From Amphimedon queenslandica (taxonomy: Eukaryota > Porifera > Demospongiae > Haplosclerida > Niphatidae): a stretch of DNA of 43,100 nt. Under the pieces are notes generated by a model, which was given only the letters and a program-made list of their open reading frames with translations, was not told the DNA's origin and did not search any database. Shown in pieces: positions 32,411 to 42,544 of this stretch (its first letter is position 1; each line of letters begins with the position of its first letter). The translations under genes and the position numbers were made by a program. The DNA lies in contig NW_003546324.1 of NCBI RefSeq assembly GCF_000090795.2, positions 69,042 to 112,141 of the forward strand, read 5' to 3'.

Positions 32411-32725
32411 AATAATTGTTTAACCTAATGCATATTCACTACATGGTGTAAAGTATTTGATTCATGTTACATTCTATTTAAGCATGTATAATAAGCATGA
32501 TATTCCATTTTAATTCACTGCAAGCAAAAATAGTTATTGCAATCTTTATTCATTCCAATTTGACATTTATAACTCACTAATGTTCATTGTGTGCACGGTT
32601 AAGCTAACAAATTCATTCATAAAATAATTTTAAATCAACAATTTAAACTCATGAAATAGTGTTGTACATAAAATGAAGGTACATAAAAGTCTAATGTGTG
32701 GATATTGATTTCCAACATTCCTTAC

Positions 32726-33730
32726 CTTACATAACGCTATGTCTTTATGAAGACAATCATATCTTTCTTGAGCAGCATTTAAATGATCATTAAGGTCATT
32801 CTGCAGCTCTTCTACATCTGCACTGGTCTCAGCTATAGCTAGCTTCAAACAATCACAAGTATCAGACCTAGGTTATCCAAAGTGAATGTTGATTTTGTTG
32901 ACAAAAATGTCATGATAATAATGTTTAGAAACAATTTTTCTTTCATATACTCTAAATACTTTGGGTTGTTCTTTGCAAGAAATAATTGATACATTCTCTT
33001 AATAGAAAAATCTGCAGATAGGTACTTTCGATTGGAGTTTTGTGACAAGAATAATGGCTTTGTCTAGCAGAAAATGATATCATGTGATCTCGAACCTTTT
33101 GATGAATGAAGTTTCTCTGATACTTTTTGAGGGCAATTTTCATGCTTCCCATGACGATCTGGTTCTGGTAACAATGACCCAGCAAAAACTTTCCTTCGGA
33201 ATATTTTTAGTCTTTTTTACCAAAACTGTGAATAAAAAAAAGCCTTTCACACACTGTCACATTACACCCCTTTTCTTTCCTAACATTATATTCAACGCTA
33301 TAACTACTTTCTTCTGCTTGGAGTCGACCTATCTTTTTTCTATTCTTGCTGGTTTTAGAGTTTTCCTTTCTTTTATGGCCTGAAGATTTCTGAGTAACTT
33401 TTCAAAAAATAAGGCCCATCAAATAAACTTTCTGCTAGTCATATGTGATAGAACTAAAATAATCCTTTATTTGATGCAATGTAGTTTTAGACAACTTTGA
33501 AAGGCATAACTTTTTACAGCAAAATATCTCAATGATATCATCAATATTGGTGTTCGGGACATTTTTTCTAAGTTCTTTCTTCTTAACCGTAATAATCCTC
33601 ACTCTCTTCCTTTCTTATTACTTCTAACTTCTTCAGATCCTCCAACATTTTCTTCGGAAGCCAGTTCAACTATAGATACAGGAGATACTTCAGAGGATAC
33701 TTTTAAAGACTTAGGCACTTAATCATACTC
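32726..33730 (-). pseudogene. N-terminal half of a DUF7869-type protein, opposite strand
   Basis: Minus-strand blocks: possibly VPKSLKVSSEVSPVSIVE (about 33720), then VCERLFFIHSFGKK, RRKVFAGSLLPEPDRHGKHE and NCPQKVSEK. Then come QSHYSCHKTPIES (33060) and RKYLSADFSIKRMYQLFLAK, then NKINIHFG, stop, PRSDTCDCLKLAIAETS, and DLNDHLNAAQERYDCLHKDI ending at a GTAAGG donor (32725). I recall C--F---gig--R, DkRGkh-nrP, SHY-R, YL---lsi--mY and PR-DTC--C as the usual lead-in to DUF7869. Frameshifts lie at the A-run near 33215 and near 32950. Confidence 0.6.
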
Positions 33731-33763
33731 AGCCACACCTTATTATTATTAAAGGTGTGGCTG
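33730..33763. repeat. Perfect 12-bp-stem hairpin
   Basis: CAGCCACACCTT (33730-33741) and AAGGTGTGGCTG (33752-33763) are perfectly complementary around a ten-base A/T loop. It may be the remnant of a small foldback element. No host function is implied. Confidence 0.85.
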
Positions 33764-33899
33764 GTCATAAATAGGTGGTATCTTGCGAGAGTGATTTATT
33801 GACTTTCTACTTTGAGATTGACTTCCAAACTTTACCATATGAAAGCTTAATGATAGAAGAAGTAATCCAAGCGAAAAAGTGAAAATCTATAGATATGTT

Positions 33900-34605
33900 T
33901 TACACCCCTTCTTTCACCAAGCTATTCAATTATAGGGGTACTTAAGGTGCTATGTACATCAAATTAGCAAGTAACATCACACAGGTTTTCTCTGATCTAC
34001 TTGGCTATTTGTCGGTGCTAGTCAGTAACTAATATGTCAATCTTTGGACCATAGTCTGTAACCTTCTTGATAATCCTCACCAGACCTTCCTTCTCCATTA
34101 TGGTAAATAACATTTAGCTCATTACTCTAAGAGAAGTATGCATACTGTATGTATATATAATGTTACAATTAGTACCTGTACTATGGATATCCATGACACT
34201 TTTATGGTATAATTCAATTAATGTGTATGAACCATAATTGGCACAGTGTCCAGGACTGTCACCTCTTCCACCACCACCAAGTTCTATGCTTTCACCCGGA
34301 AACTGGGAAAAAATGCTTGTTGATATCGATTCCGAACACAAATATTAGCTGGTAGTAGGCGTAAATCTTGATGACTGAAAAAGTTCTTGGTGAGCCGCCA
34401 AAATGATTAGCATACATAGTACTTGCTCAGATAGACAGCCACTAAAAAAAATAGATGCAGAAAGTAAGATATTACCAGCTGGAGTTCCTGTAATAAGAGG
34501 TTGACTCTCCCAAGTAATGACAGCTTCAAATTTTGTGTTTACAGGACTCGAATAGTGAAAGCACACATTCTTCAGCGATGATGTACTTAGGATTCTGGTG
34601 TGCAT
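33900..34605 (-). pseudogene. Transposase-like relic with SQP / GDGR-DSPGH / TDRH motifs
   Basis: Minus-strand exons read ILSTSSLKNVCFHYSSPVN, WESQPLITGTPAGNILLSAS and IFFSGCLSEQVLC (34605-34390). Then come GGGGRGDSPGHCANYGSY (34300-34240) and RIIKKVTDYGPKIDILVTD followed by a stop and HRQIAK (34070-33990). The series W-SQP, aGN-lLsA--fSG, GDGR-DSPGH-A-Y and TD-H--I is one I remember from a widespread uncharacterised animal family with transposase-like acidic residues. GGGRGDSPGH lacks the expected first Asp. The 3' part is lost or unreadable. Confidence 0.55.
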
Positions 34606-34726
34606 CTGAACTGAGCATCATGAATTAATGCAAACTATAAAATAGCAATTACCTGGAACTTTTTCATATTTGGTCTCTCAATTGATGTTTTTATAACTAA
34701 CTATAGGTTAAATACTGACTTGGAGG

Positions 34727-34786
34727 GGTTACAGCTATTTAGAACCCTCTGGCTTCTTCGCCAGGGGGTTCCAAATAGCTGTAACC
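34727..34786. repeat. 27-bp-arm palindrome
   Basis: The arms at 34727-34753 and 34760-34786 match 25 of 27 around a six-base TTCTTC loop. The outer arm reads GGTTACAGCTATTT. A related, smaller palindrome with GGTTCCAA ... TTTGGAACC is at 37682-37702. Confidence 0.9.
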
Positions 34787-35050
34787 ACAACATGGAGGTG
34801 TTTAACCAATTTATACTAATTGTCAACTTTTAATTGGGATTTGTGCATGCCCATTTAGAGCTACAGTACATTTGCATGATGAGAGGTAAAAAATGGCTAG
34901 TACTTTCACTGAAGACTCTGAAAAGAATGGCTTATATCTGGAAGCACTGGAGGATTATGAGAAGTCTGTAATGGAAGAAGGGTGTCTCAGCCTTTTATTG
35001 TGGATCATTTAATGCTGCACAGCTTTGCAGAGCCAGTGACTGAGACTGAC

Positions 35051-35240
35051 ATTTTGAAAAAGTCAGGATGCCATCCCTGCTACACTAGAAAAACAACTAC
35101 CTTGGCTCTATCATTATAGATGAGACACTTGAAGCAAGAGTAGAATAGATAATGTACCGCCTTTACTCAATACCATTACAAGGCCAACATTTTCCAAAAG
35201 TCAGGATGCCATCCCTGCTACACTAGAAAAACAAGTGCAC
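35051..35240 (+). repeat. 138-bp repeat, one full unit and a partial second
   Basis: AGTCAGGATGCCATCCCTGC recurs at 35061 and 35199 with a 138-base period. The same unit, diverged, occurs again at about 36389-36500 and 36500-36620. Each encodes variants of AIPATLEKQLPGL, apparently the N-terminal lead-in of the tyrosine recombinase downstream. Confidence 0.8.
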
Positions 35241-35335
35241 TATAGCACATGCCCTCGCCACAACCAGTGAAGTGTAACACAACAAAAGTGAAACAGTAAT
35301 GGCTTTTGCTAGAAAAATTAGAAGAATGTTGCTGA

Positions 35336-35828
35336 CCAGAGGAGGTAGGACACGGTTGACTTTTGATTAATAATTGCAAAGTTCAATTGCATTCCATTGG
35401 TATCACGTGATGCAAAATGGCCAAATTTTTTCACTAGTACCACTTCTAACAATAATTTGAGCATGAAGATAGAGTCAATGGGACTTTCATTAATTCACTA
35501 GAAACTGATAGGTGCAGTAATTTTTAACATCTTAAACTAGCAAAGATTGATTTATCTGATGAAGTAAAGAAGGGAATCAAAGTTAAGTTGCACTGTCTCT
35601 TTCTCCTTCTTGTATTCATGTATATAATCAAAGAAGAAATATTCTCCATACAATGGTGATTTTAACAACCGTCAAGGGTCATCATAGATCTCTCTAGTTT
35701 CTGCAGTAGTAGCTAGTTTTGTGATACAATCATCAGAAAGCTGCCATTTTTCATCACATGATACCAATGGAATGCAATTAAACTTTGCAATTATTGCTCA
35801 ATGGTCAACCGTGTCCTACCTCCTCTGG
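35336..35828. mobile_element. 493-bp MITE with about 85-bp inverted repeats and 7-bp duplication
   Basis: Ends CCAGAGGAGGTAGGACACGG (35336) and the matching inverse ending at 35828 stay similar for about 85 bases, to an AAAATGGC. TTGCTGA lies directly outside both ends (35329-35335 and 35829-35835). No coding capacity. A duplication of seven could be a P-like or Dada-like signature, or a decayed hAT octamer. Confidence 0.82.
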
Positions 35829-35835
35829 TTGCTGA

Positions 35836-36380
35836 CTTTCTGTTCAGCTACCTTGCTGCTGCAGCAACTAAAAAAAGGTGTGGTTGGAAAAAAAAGGTTT
35901 GGCTCAGCTAAATCAAAATATGCACCACCCAGTTTAGTAAAATGCCATGTGGCCTTAATGTGGACAGAAAGCTTAAGTCTTTCTAGGCATGCACACAGTT
36001 TTACACAGATTTGTTAGGCTCTACTTGTTTCATGCAATTCCTATATCCAGTTTCTTTAGTTTCGAGGCTGTAGCCACCATTTTGGAGAGGAGCCACTACG
36101 CTACAAAATGGCTGGTAAGTCACACTTAAGCTGTTATATCTCACAAACAAAGGAAAGTTAAGCAATTCCACACATACTTTTCGTTCTTCATGTTTTCCTT
36201 TACCTGTTGTTGCTTTGAAAGGTACCATAGCTTCAACTATGCAAAAGTTACTCATAAACTTTTTCTGTTCTTAAATGCTGCCGACTTTTACCACCTTGGA
36301 AAATAATAAAATATTTATTATAGAAAAAGAACAACTTTTTCTGTACCTAATTGGCAAAAAATGCTCTGAAGAGCTTAACT
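35836..36380. other. No gene recognised between the MITE and the recombinase repeats
   Basis: AT-rich sequence with two CAAAATGGC-type motifs (about 36080 and 36105). The short frames have no recognised family. Confidence 0.35.
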
Positions 36381-36519
36381 AAAAAGTAGAATCAGCCGAA
36401 AAATCAACAACTGCCTGGGCTCTGTCGTTATGGATGAGATACTAGAAGCAAGAGTAGTAAAGATAATGTGCCGCCATTACACAATACCATTACAAGGCCA
36501 ACATTTTGAAAGTCAGAAT

Positions 36520-37427
36520 GCCATCCATGCTACACTAGAAAAACAACTGCCTGGACTCTTTCGTTATGGATAAGATCTAAAAGCAAAAGCAGTGGAGATA
36601 ATATTCTGCCTTTATGAAGAGCTAAACCATTGGCTTGGTCGCTTTATAGTCGAGTTTAAAAATGAAAGTAGAGAGACATACCAAGGCTACCCTCTACAGT
36701 ATTTGTGCAGGCATTTAAGGATATCTTAGGAAAGAGCTGTCTCTTTGTCGCAGAATTCTCTAGATAGCTACAAATTACCCAAGTTTTTATAATCAGATCA
36801 GTATTTGATTCTGTTTAGGAGTTTATCAGCAAGGAATAGGCAACACTAAAAGCAAGCCCGGGTTATTACAGCTGAAGATAAGGAGCGTATGTCAAGCAAT
36901 GGTTTTTTATGTGATGATACTCCAGAAAAACTCTTAAATAGGCCATTGGTATTGTTTGGGGCTTAACCTAGCTTTAAAGAAGTGGGAAGACACATTGAAA
37001 CCTGTGACCAGATATGCTTCAGATTGTTTAATGAAAGCCAGCTTACACTAAATCAGGATCGAAGAATAATAGTGGGGGATTATGTGACAGGAAGTTGAGA
37101 AGCAAGGTGGTAAGTCTCTTTGAAAATTAAAAAAGCCTGCAGGGTGTTTTAAAGTTATTCATAAAATTGTTTTTTAGACCACCAAATGCAATAACTCAAG
37201 CTCTTTATTTTCAGCCACAGCAAAATTCCTCAGATGATTGCTGAAGCTGTCGGCCACAATCCACTGAGTGATACTGTCAAGAATTTAATAAAGATAGCAG
37301 GCTACTTTACAAATCACTCCATACAAAGGACATGTGCTACAAGGCTTTATAGTAAAGGAATAGATGAGCAGCAAATAATGCCAGTCACTGGGCATCGTAA
37401 TCCTGTAAGGCTGTATAGAGATTAGTG
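36520..37427 (+). pseudogene. Tyrosine recombinase relic, Crypton-like
   Basis: After a lead-in (NAIHATLEKQLPGLFRYG) the frame reads ELNHWLGRFIVEFKNE, YQGYPLQYLCRHLR and ARVITAEDKERMSSNGFL, then PEKLLNRPLVLFGA, stop and FKEVGRHIETCDQI. A deletion removes the middle. The catalytic end follows with NHSIQRTCATRLYSKGIDEQ, VTGHRNPVRLYRD and TAG 37425-37427. The H-x-x-R, GH and terminal Tyr match the RHRY set of tyrosine recombinases. The whole resembles the Crypton/DUF3504 type seen in animals such as KCTD1- and ZMYM-related proteins. Such enzymes integrate circular DNA at short matching sites. Stops and the deletion make it dead. Confidence 0.75.
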
Positions 37428-37703
37428 ATTAGCAGAAGAGACATATCAGTCTGGTCCTGCAGTTAAAGAATGAAGACGAAATTTGTGAGAGATGTGAAGA
37501 GTGATACTAAGAGTAATCTTGCTGATAAAGTTGAGCTTTAAGAAAACAAGCCTTCTGTAATTCTTATGACTGTCAAGTTATTGTTAACTGCAAAAATTGA
37601 TAACAATGACTTTCTTTTATAACAAGAGTTTTGATAATGTTTCAAGTGTTATAAAATTAATAAAGCGCAATATCTGTAGCAGGTTCCAAGCTATTTGGAA
37701 CCC

Positions 37704-37945
37704 TCATTAGCAGCTAAAAACTCAAACAGAATTATTCATAGGTTTGTTTAAATGAGTTTTTAGACTTGTTTTTGTGGTGTATAAATACTGTTATATATGT
37801 AATTATCGTATTGTTTACATTCTTATGTGTATTAATTAATTTTCTGTGATGTGTGTATAAAAACTCTCATGTTGCTTAGTTGCCTGTTGAATTGATTTGA
37901 GTTGCTGTTATTTTTAACAAAAAAGATATAACAAAACTTTACAAA
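37704..37945 (+). promoter_or_regulatory. Candidate 5' LTR end and primer-binding site of gypsy element C
   Basis: A TATAAAAAC box (about 37855) and, just before the gag frame, AATTGGTGACAAGGAAG (37944 region). The latter resembles the TTGGTGACGAGGA primer site common after gypsy LTRs. No second LTR copy was found, so the LTR limits are unknown. Confidence 0.4.
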
Positions 37946-39880
37946 TTGGTGACAAGGAAGTATGGACAGTTAACTGAGTATCAGGCAGATATAGAATTGA
38001 TAGAGAACTATGAGCAGAGGGTACAGATGTACTTGAAAGCAAATGATACTGATTTCAAGAGGGTACCAGACTTTTTAACTGTTTTAGGAGCATCTAGTTT
38101 TTTCTGCTATCCAGTCTTCTTGCACTTGCCAAGCCATCTGAAAGACTGTCTATGAGTTGTCAGAGGTGCTGAAGGCACACTTTTACAAAAAGAGAGTAAC
38201 TATATCTGAAAGGTACATGTTCCACAACAGGAGCCAACAGGCAGGAGAGTCTGCTGAACAGAATGCAGCTGAACAGTGCTACACTGCAGGTTCGATGATC
38301 AGGCCTGCAAAACTGTAGGAACATGGCATCACAGTGAAAACTCTTATGAGATTAAACCAATAAGTTAAAATTCAAGGATGCAGTGGAGTTTGTTGTGACT
38401 ATGGAGGCCTTAGCTACGGGAATTAGAGACCTTGGCCAAGAAGCGGTGTACTACTATAACAGCAGCAAAGTACCACCAGAATCAGCAGCTTCAAAATGCC
38501 ATCAATGTAGACGGGAAGGACATAGACGAACAATGTACTGTTTTCAAGGAGTAACGTGTTGAAATTGTGTGAAGGACACAGGTGGCATTTCATTCTCAAA
38601 CACTGCATAGTGACAACATACAGGCAAAAAAACCACTATAGTGAGACAGATAGATGAGGTTTTGAGTGATCAAGAGTCATATGACGAAGTACCAGGATGC
38701 TTCAACTGCATTTGAATTTAATAAATGCAGCTCCTTGTCCTATAAAGGTTGTATTACATTTAAACAGTCATCCAGTAGAAATAGAGGTGCTTCAGTGACA
38801 ATATTACGACAGCATCTGAAAAATGTTAACCTGCAGCATGCAAGAATACAGCTTCAGACATAATACTAACAAAACTCTGACTATATTGGGAAAATGTCAC
38901 ATAACTCTGAACTTCAACAAACAGACAGTATCTGGAGATATATTTGTAGTACCAGGGAATTAACCATCGTTGCTTGGGTCATGACTTTCTTCAACAAATA
39001 GATTAGATTGGCCTGCAATTGTCCATCAGGTCAAACCCAGTGACTGACTATCAGAAGCAGTTTCATCGAGCGGTATTACACTTCTTAAAGGAAGGTGTGA
39101 CTCCTAAGTATTGCCGGGCCTCAGGTAGTACAATTTGCTCTATGAGCAGGAGTGGAAATGAGTTGAGGAAATTGGTGGAACAGGTATATTGGAACCCGGT
39201 CACACTAACTACTCTGCAACGCTCTTTGTTGTGGTTCAAAAAAGTTCAGAATAAATTGAATATGTGGGTATTATGAAGTCACCGTCAATCCATTACTTGC
39301 TATTGACATTTATCCAATTCCTACCTCACAAGAATTGTTTGCATCACTAGCAGGAGGACAAAAGTTTAACAAACTATATCTCTCACAAGCATATCAGCAA
39401 TTGTTAAATAGTCCAAAGACCTCTGACCAAAGGGTATTTTCAGTAAAATCGTTTACCATTTTGGTGTAGCACAGCACCTGCCAACTTTCAGAGGACAATA
39501 GACAATATTTTACAAGGTATACCTAGTGTGTGTTGCTACATTGATGATTTCTTAGTATCAGATACAACATAGGCTGACCATTTAAACAATTTGGATTGGC
39601 GTTGAGAAAGTTTGAGGCTCATGGAGTTACTGCAAGTGCCATTTTCTGTGTCAGTAGAGTATCTAGGTCATATAGTTGACAAAAAAGGAATTCATGCAGC
39701 TGCATATAAAATTAAGACCATATTAGATGTCCCTGCTCCCAAAAATATGAAGCAGTTGAGATCATTCCTTTGGCTGATTATTTTAAAATTTAGACACACT
39801 CTTAATTGCCTTTTACAACAGAGTGCTAAATGGGTATGGTCCTCTGAGTCGGAGTGCAATAGATAGAGCCTTCAAAACAC
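37946..39880 (+). pseudogene. Gypsy element C: gag, protease and RT remnants
   Basis: Gag: IENYEQRVQMYLKANDTDF, FLTVLGASSFFCYPVF, then VTISERYMFHNRSQQAGES after a shift. Zinc knuckle: KCHQCRREGHRRTMYC (about 38495-38540). Protease: NRGASVTILRQ where DTGA is expected. RT: FHRAVLHFLKEGVTPKY, GGQKFNKLYLSQAYQQLL, QRTIDNILQGIPSVCCYIDD (catalytic YIDD, about 39535), then VEYLGHIVDKKGIHAAAYK and APKNMKQLRSFL, ending near 39880 before RNase H. No integrase follows, so the element is 3' truncated, possibly by the MITE at 39934-40298. Stops and shifts occur throughout. Confidence 0.75.
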
Positions 39881-39933
39881 CAAAAGAAAAAGTGCTGTTT
39901 TCTAATGCATTATTACAAAAATTTAAAAAGGTA

Positions 39934-40298
39934 AAGTAGCATTCACCATGTGTCAATTTGTCAAAAAAGTAATGGAAACTAGCACAAGATTTCAAATGAC
40001 CAACTATTCTAGACAGTTTAATCCTAATGACCAACTGTACCGATACAAATCAAAATACAAAGTTAAAATCCTTCTCTCATGATGCAAAATCTACTCTACA
40101 TTGTACTTTTAATGTAATTATGTAAGAAAATACCTATCATCTTATAATGTAGAGTAGCACGAGAGTAGCATTTTGATTTTGTTTCAGGATATAGCCAGTC
40201 TTTCGGAATAATTTGTCTTAAAGTAATTGGTCATTTAGAATCCTACTTGTTCTTGTTTCCATTACTTCATTGACAAAATGACAGAGTGAATCCTACTT
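39934..40298. mobile_element. 365-bp MITE with long imperfect inverted repeats
   Basis: Left AAGTAGCATTCAC...GTAATGGAAAC and the inverse of the right end, AAGTAGGATTCAC...GTAATGGAAAC, match over about 70 bases up to AAATGACCAA. Inside is a second inverted pair, CTACTCTACATT / AATGTAGAGTAG. A target duplication could not be decided. Confidence 0.75.
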
Positions 40299-40499
40299 AA
40301 CTGTTTTTAAATTTTTGTAATATCTTGTTTGTGTTAATTTTTTTAACATTTCGTATTTATATATATTTTGACTCCATACACTGCCTCTCGTGCAATTGTA
40401 TGTATATTGCTTAAATTTTCATTAATAATCAATCATTAATCCCAGAATTTGTTTAATAATAATAAATTATACAATGGTGATCAAGCAGAGGTATAAATA

Positions 40500-40780
40500 A
40501 TTATAGTTAGTTCAGTCTCAGTGATGGTGGTGATAAGGGTGGTGCCTGTTGGTGCTGCAGCAGCATCTGTCCCGCCCATAGTTATTCCAACATTTAAAAC
40601 TACCTCTTCCTCCACAACCACGGCCTCCTCTGCCACTGTGGTGGTAGCGTTTTCCCCTGGTTTGGTAACTGCTACTGGGCCCATCTCTTATCTTTCCTCT
40701 TATCTTTTATCAATCTTATCTTATCTATCTTATCTTATCTTATCTTATCTTTTCCTCTTATCTTTCTTCTCTTCAACATC
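40500..40780. repeat. Low-complexity block and (TATCT)n microsatellite
   Basis: 40500-40684 is triplet-like, GTGGTG- and CCTCCACC-rich sequence. About 40686-40770 is an imperfect TCTTA/TATCT pentanucleotide array. Both open frames over this block are compositional artefacts. Confidence 0.8.
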
Positions 40781-40799
40781 ATGCTCCATTCCTTTCTTC

Positions 40800-41835
40800 C
40801 ATTAAACACCATTTTTTGGACCTGTGGCACTCAGCAGTGCCATCCTCATTTTTGGACCCTTAAGCTTCATCTATTTGCTGCTTTTTAACAAGTCTCCTCC
40901 ATCAGCTACTTCATCATTTCCCCCTCTTGCTGTGCTGACAATGCTATTTTGAGAACAAGCCTTGTCAGATGATCCCCATAACAAACTTCTTGTTCTTCTT
41001 CATTGCTGTCCCCGCGCTGCATAAAATCTTGCAGTTCTTCGAGAATGTAGCCAGCCAGTACAGTTTACTCGTGTCCCATCTTAAGTTAAAACTGTATATG
41101 TTAGTACTTCTCATGTCTCTTTTTATGCTACAAAATTGGATGACTTTGGAGGATCACTTGAAGTGTGAATGATGTCATATGCATCTAGCATCGGATTTGC
41201 CAGATATACAAGTGATCTTTACAGTTTACATTGCAACTCTTCTCCTCTAGATCTTTTTATTACACTTTTTGAACTATAATTTAAGTTTCAACATTTTTTT
41301 CTGGCGGTAAAAAGGTGGCTAAACCATGCCGCTCATGCTCGCAAGTAGTAACGTCCTGACATAATTTAAGCATAATTATTATAGATTGTAAGGAATATTA
41401 GGCATCTACAAGTATAATAAATGTCACTATTATACAAATAATATTTAGTGCTCTGCTTGTCCAATGCAATTGTGCATTGTTTCTCCTTCTGATACATTGC
41501 TATGGTACTGGAAAGAAAATATAATCATGTAATTTACAATACAGCACATACACCTGTCAGTGATTTTTTACAATAAGAAATATCAGCTTTCATATCCTGT
41601 TGGCATGGTCCACTAAGCACTAGTCTCTTCCAGTTTGATAATAAACAGTGCTGCAACTAATACAGCATAAAATGTAATGCAAAACAAATGGAGCTAGTTG
41701 ACATACCTTTGTCAAGTAAACATGTTGCCCACAGTTTTGTTAATCAGTAAGGACAATGTATTCTAACTGTAGCCACCCCTTATTGAAAAGGAAATAGATG
41801 GCCATACAGCAGTGTGAATAAACAGCGTCTTTAGA
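40800..41835. other. No confirmed gene
   Basis: On the minus strand around 41050-40930 a frame reads ILEELQDFMQRGDSNEEEQ and YGDHLTRLVLKIALS, continuing with stops to about 40800. It looks like a decayed coding fragment, but I do not recognise it. The rest is AT-rich. Confidence 0.3.
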
Positions 41836-41869
41836 TGTCTTTTACAGTGTCTCAATTCAAACAATGTTA

Positions 41870-42150
41870 TTTTATTGTCGCCAATGTAACAGTGTCTGTG
41901 GTTCATTATTCATGCATTATGGTTAATTTTTATGGCCAATATGACACTGCTTATTAATCAATCATTATAAGATATCGCCAATATGACACTATATTAATTA
42001 TAGCCAAATGACACTGCTCTTTAATCACTCATAAGCTATGGCCAATATGACAGTGTCAGTATTATGATTATTTATGGTTAATATGACACTGCTCTTTAGT
42101 CACTCATAAGCTATGGCCAATATGACACAGTCTTATATTATTATTTATAG
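41870..42150 (+). repeat. Degenerate minisatellite with about 37-bp monomers
   Basis: GGCCAATATGACACTG-like starts recur at about 41880, 41934, 41979, 42003, 42040, 42077 and 42115. From 42003 two alternating monomers (one with CTCTTTARTCACTCATAAGC, one with TATTATTATTTATG) form a repeat of about 74 bases. Confidence 0.75.
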
Positions 42151-42158
42151 TATACTAC

Positions 42159-42536
42159 GTGGGCGCATCAAAGGCACCGCCTGTTCCGTTATATTGCATA
42201 CAGCACCGGAAGTCAGTGTCTGAGTGTCAGTTGGTTGGCTTCACAATGGCTAGCAGTACTGGGTGAGAAGTTCTTTGTGACCAGAGAAGAAATGAAACTG
42301 CTCTACCTATTGCGGAACAGACTCACAACACTCCTTTACGACCATTGTCGGCATTTTGCTGTCTTTCAGTGCCCAGAGATGTTCTTGTATTGATCGTCGG
42401 GCAGCCAAGTCCGTGTTATGTGGCAAAGAAAATTGCTTTGCGAGCTTTTAAATGTTTGTGCTGGCTTTGTCTCAACCTTGAAGACTCGAGAAAACTTCTC
42501 TAGGAGTGTATTTGGCGGACGCCTTTGATGCGCCCA
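42159..42536. mobile_element. 378-bp MITE with GTGGGCGCATCAAAGGC ends
   Basis: GTGGGCGCATCAAAGGCACC at 42159 is mirrored by GGCGGACGCCTTTGATGCGC...CCAC ending 42536, about 22 of 24 matching. Flanks contain TA/TATA on both sides, suggesting a TA duplication with one extra base on the left. No coding capacity. Confidence 0.75.
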
Positions 42537-42544
42537 CTATATCC

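Noticed and set aside
33084..33383. A 99-codon plus-strand hydrophobic frame
   Set aside because: It is the complement of the decayed DUF7869 lead-in on the minus strand, whose motifs are recognisable.
33730..33763. Rho-independent terminator
   Set aside because: The perfect hairpin resembles one, but the sequence is eukaryotic, lacks a T-run and has no gene ending there. A foldback remnant is more likely.
40481..40684. A 67-codon minus-strand frame rich in Val, Glu and Ala
   Set aside because: It is the translation of a low-complexity GTGGTG/CCTCC block. The opposite strand is equally open, so it carries no evidence of coding.
41870..42150. CRISPR array
   Set aside because: Repeats are degenerate, monomers abut without unique spacers, and the genome is animal-like.
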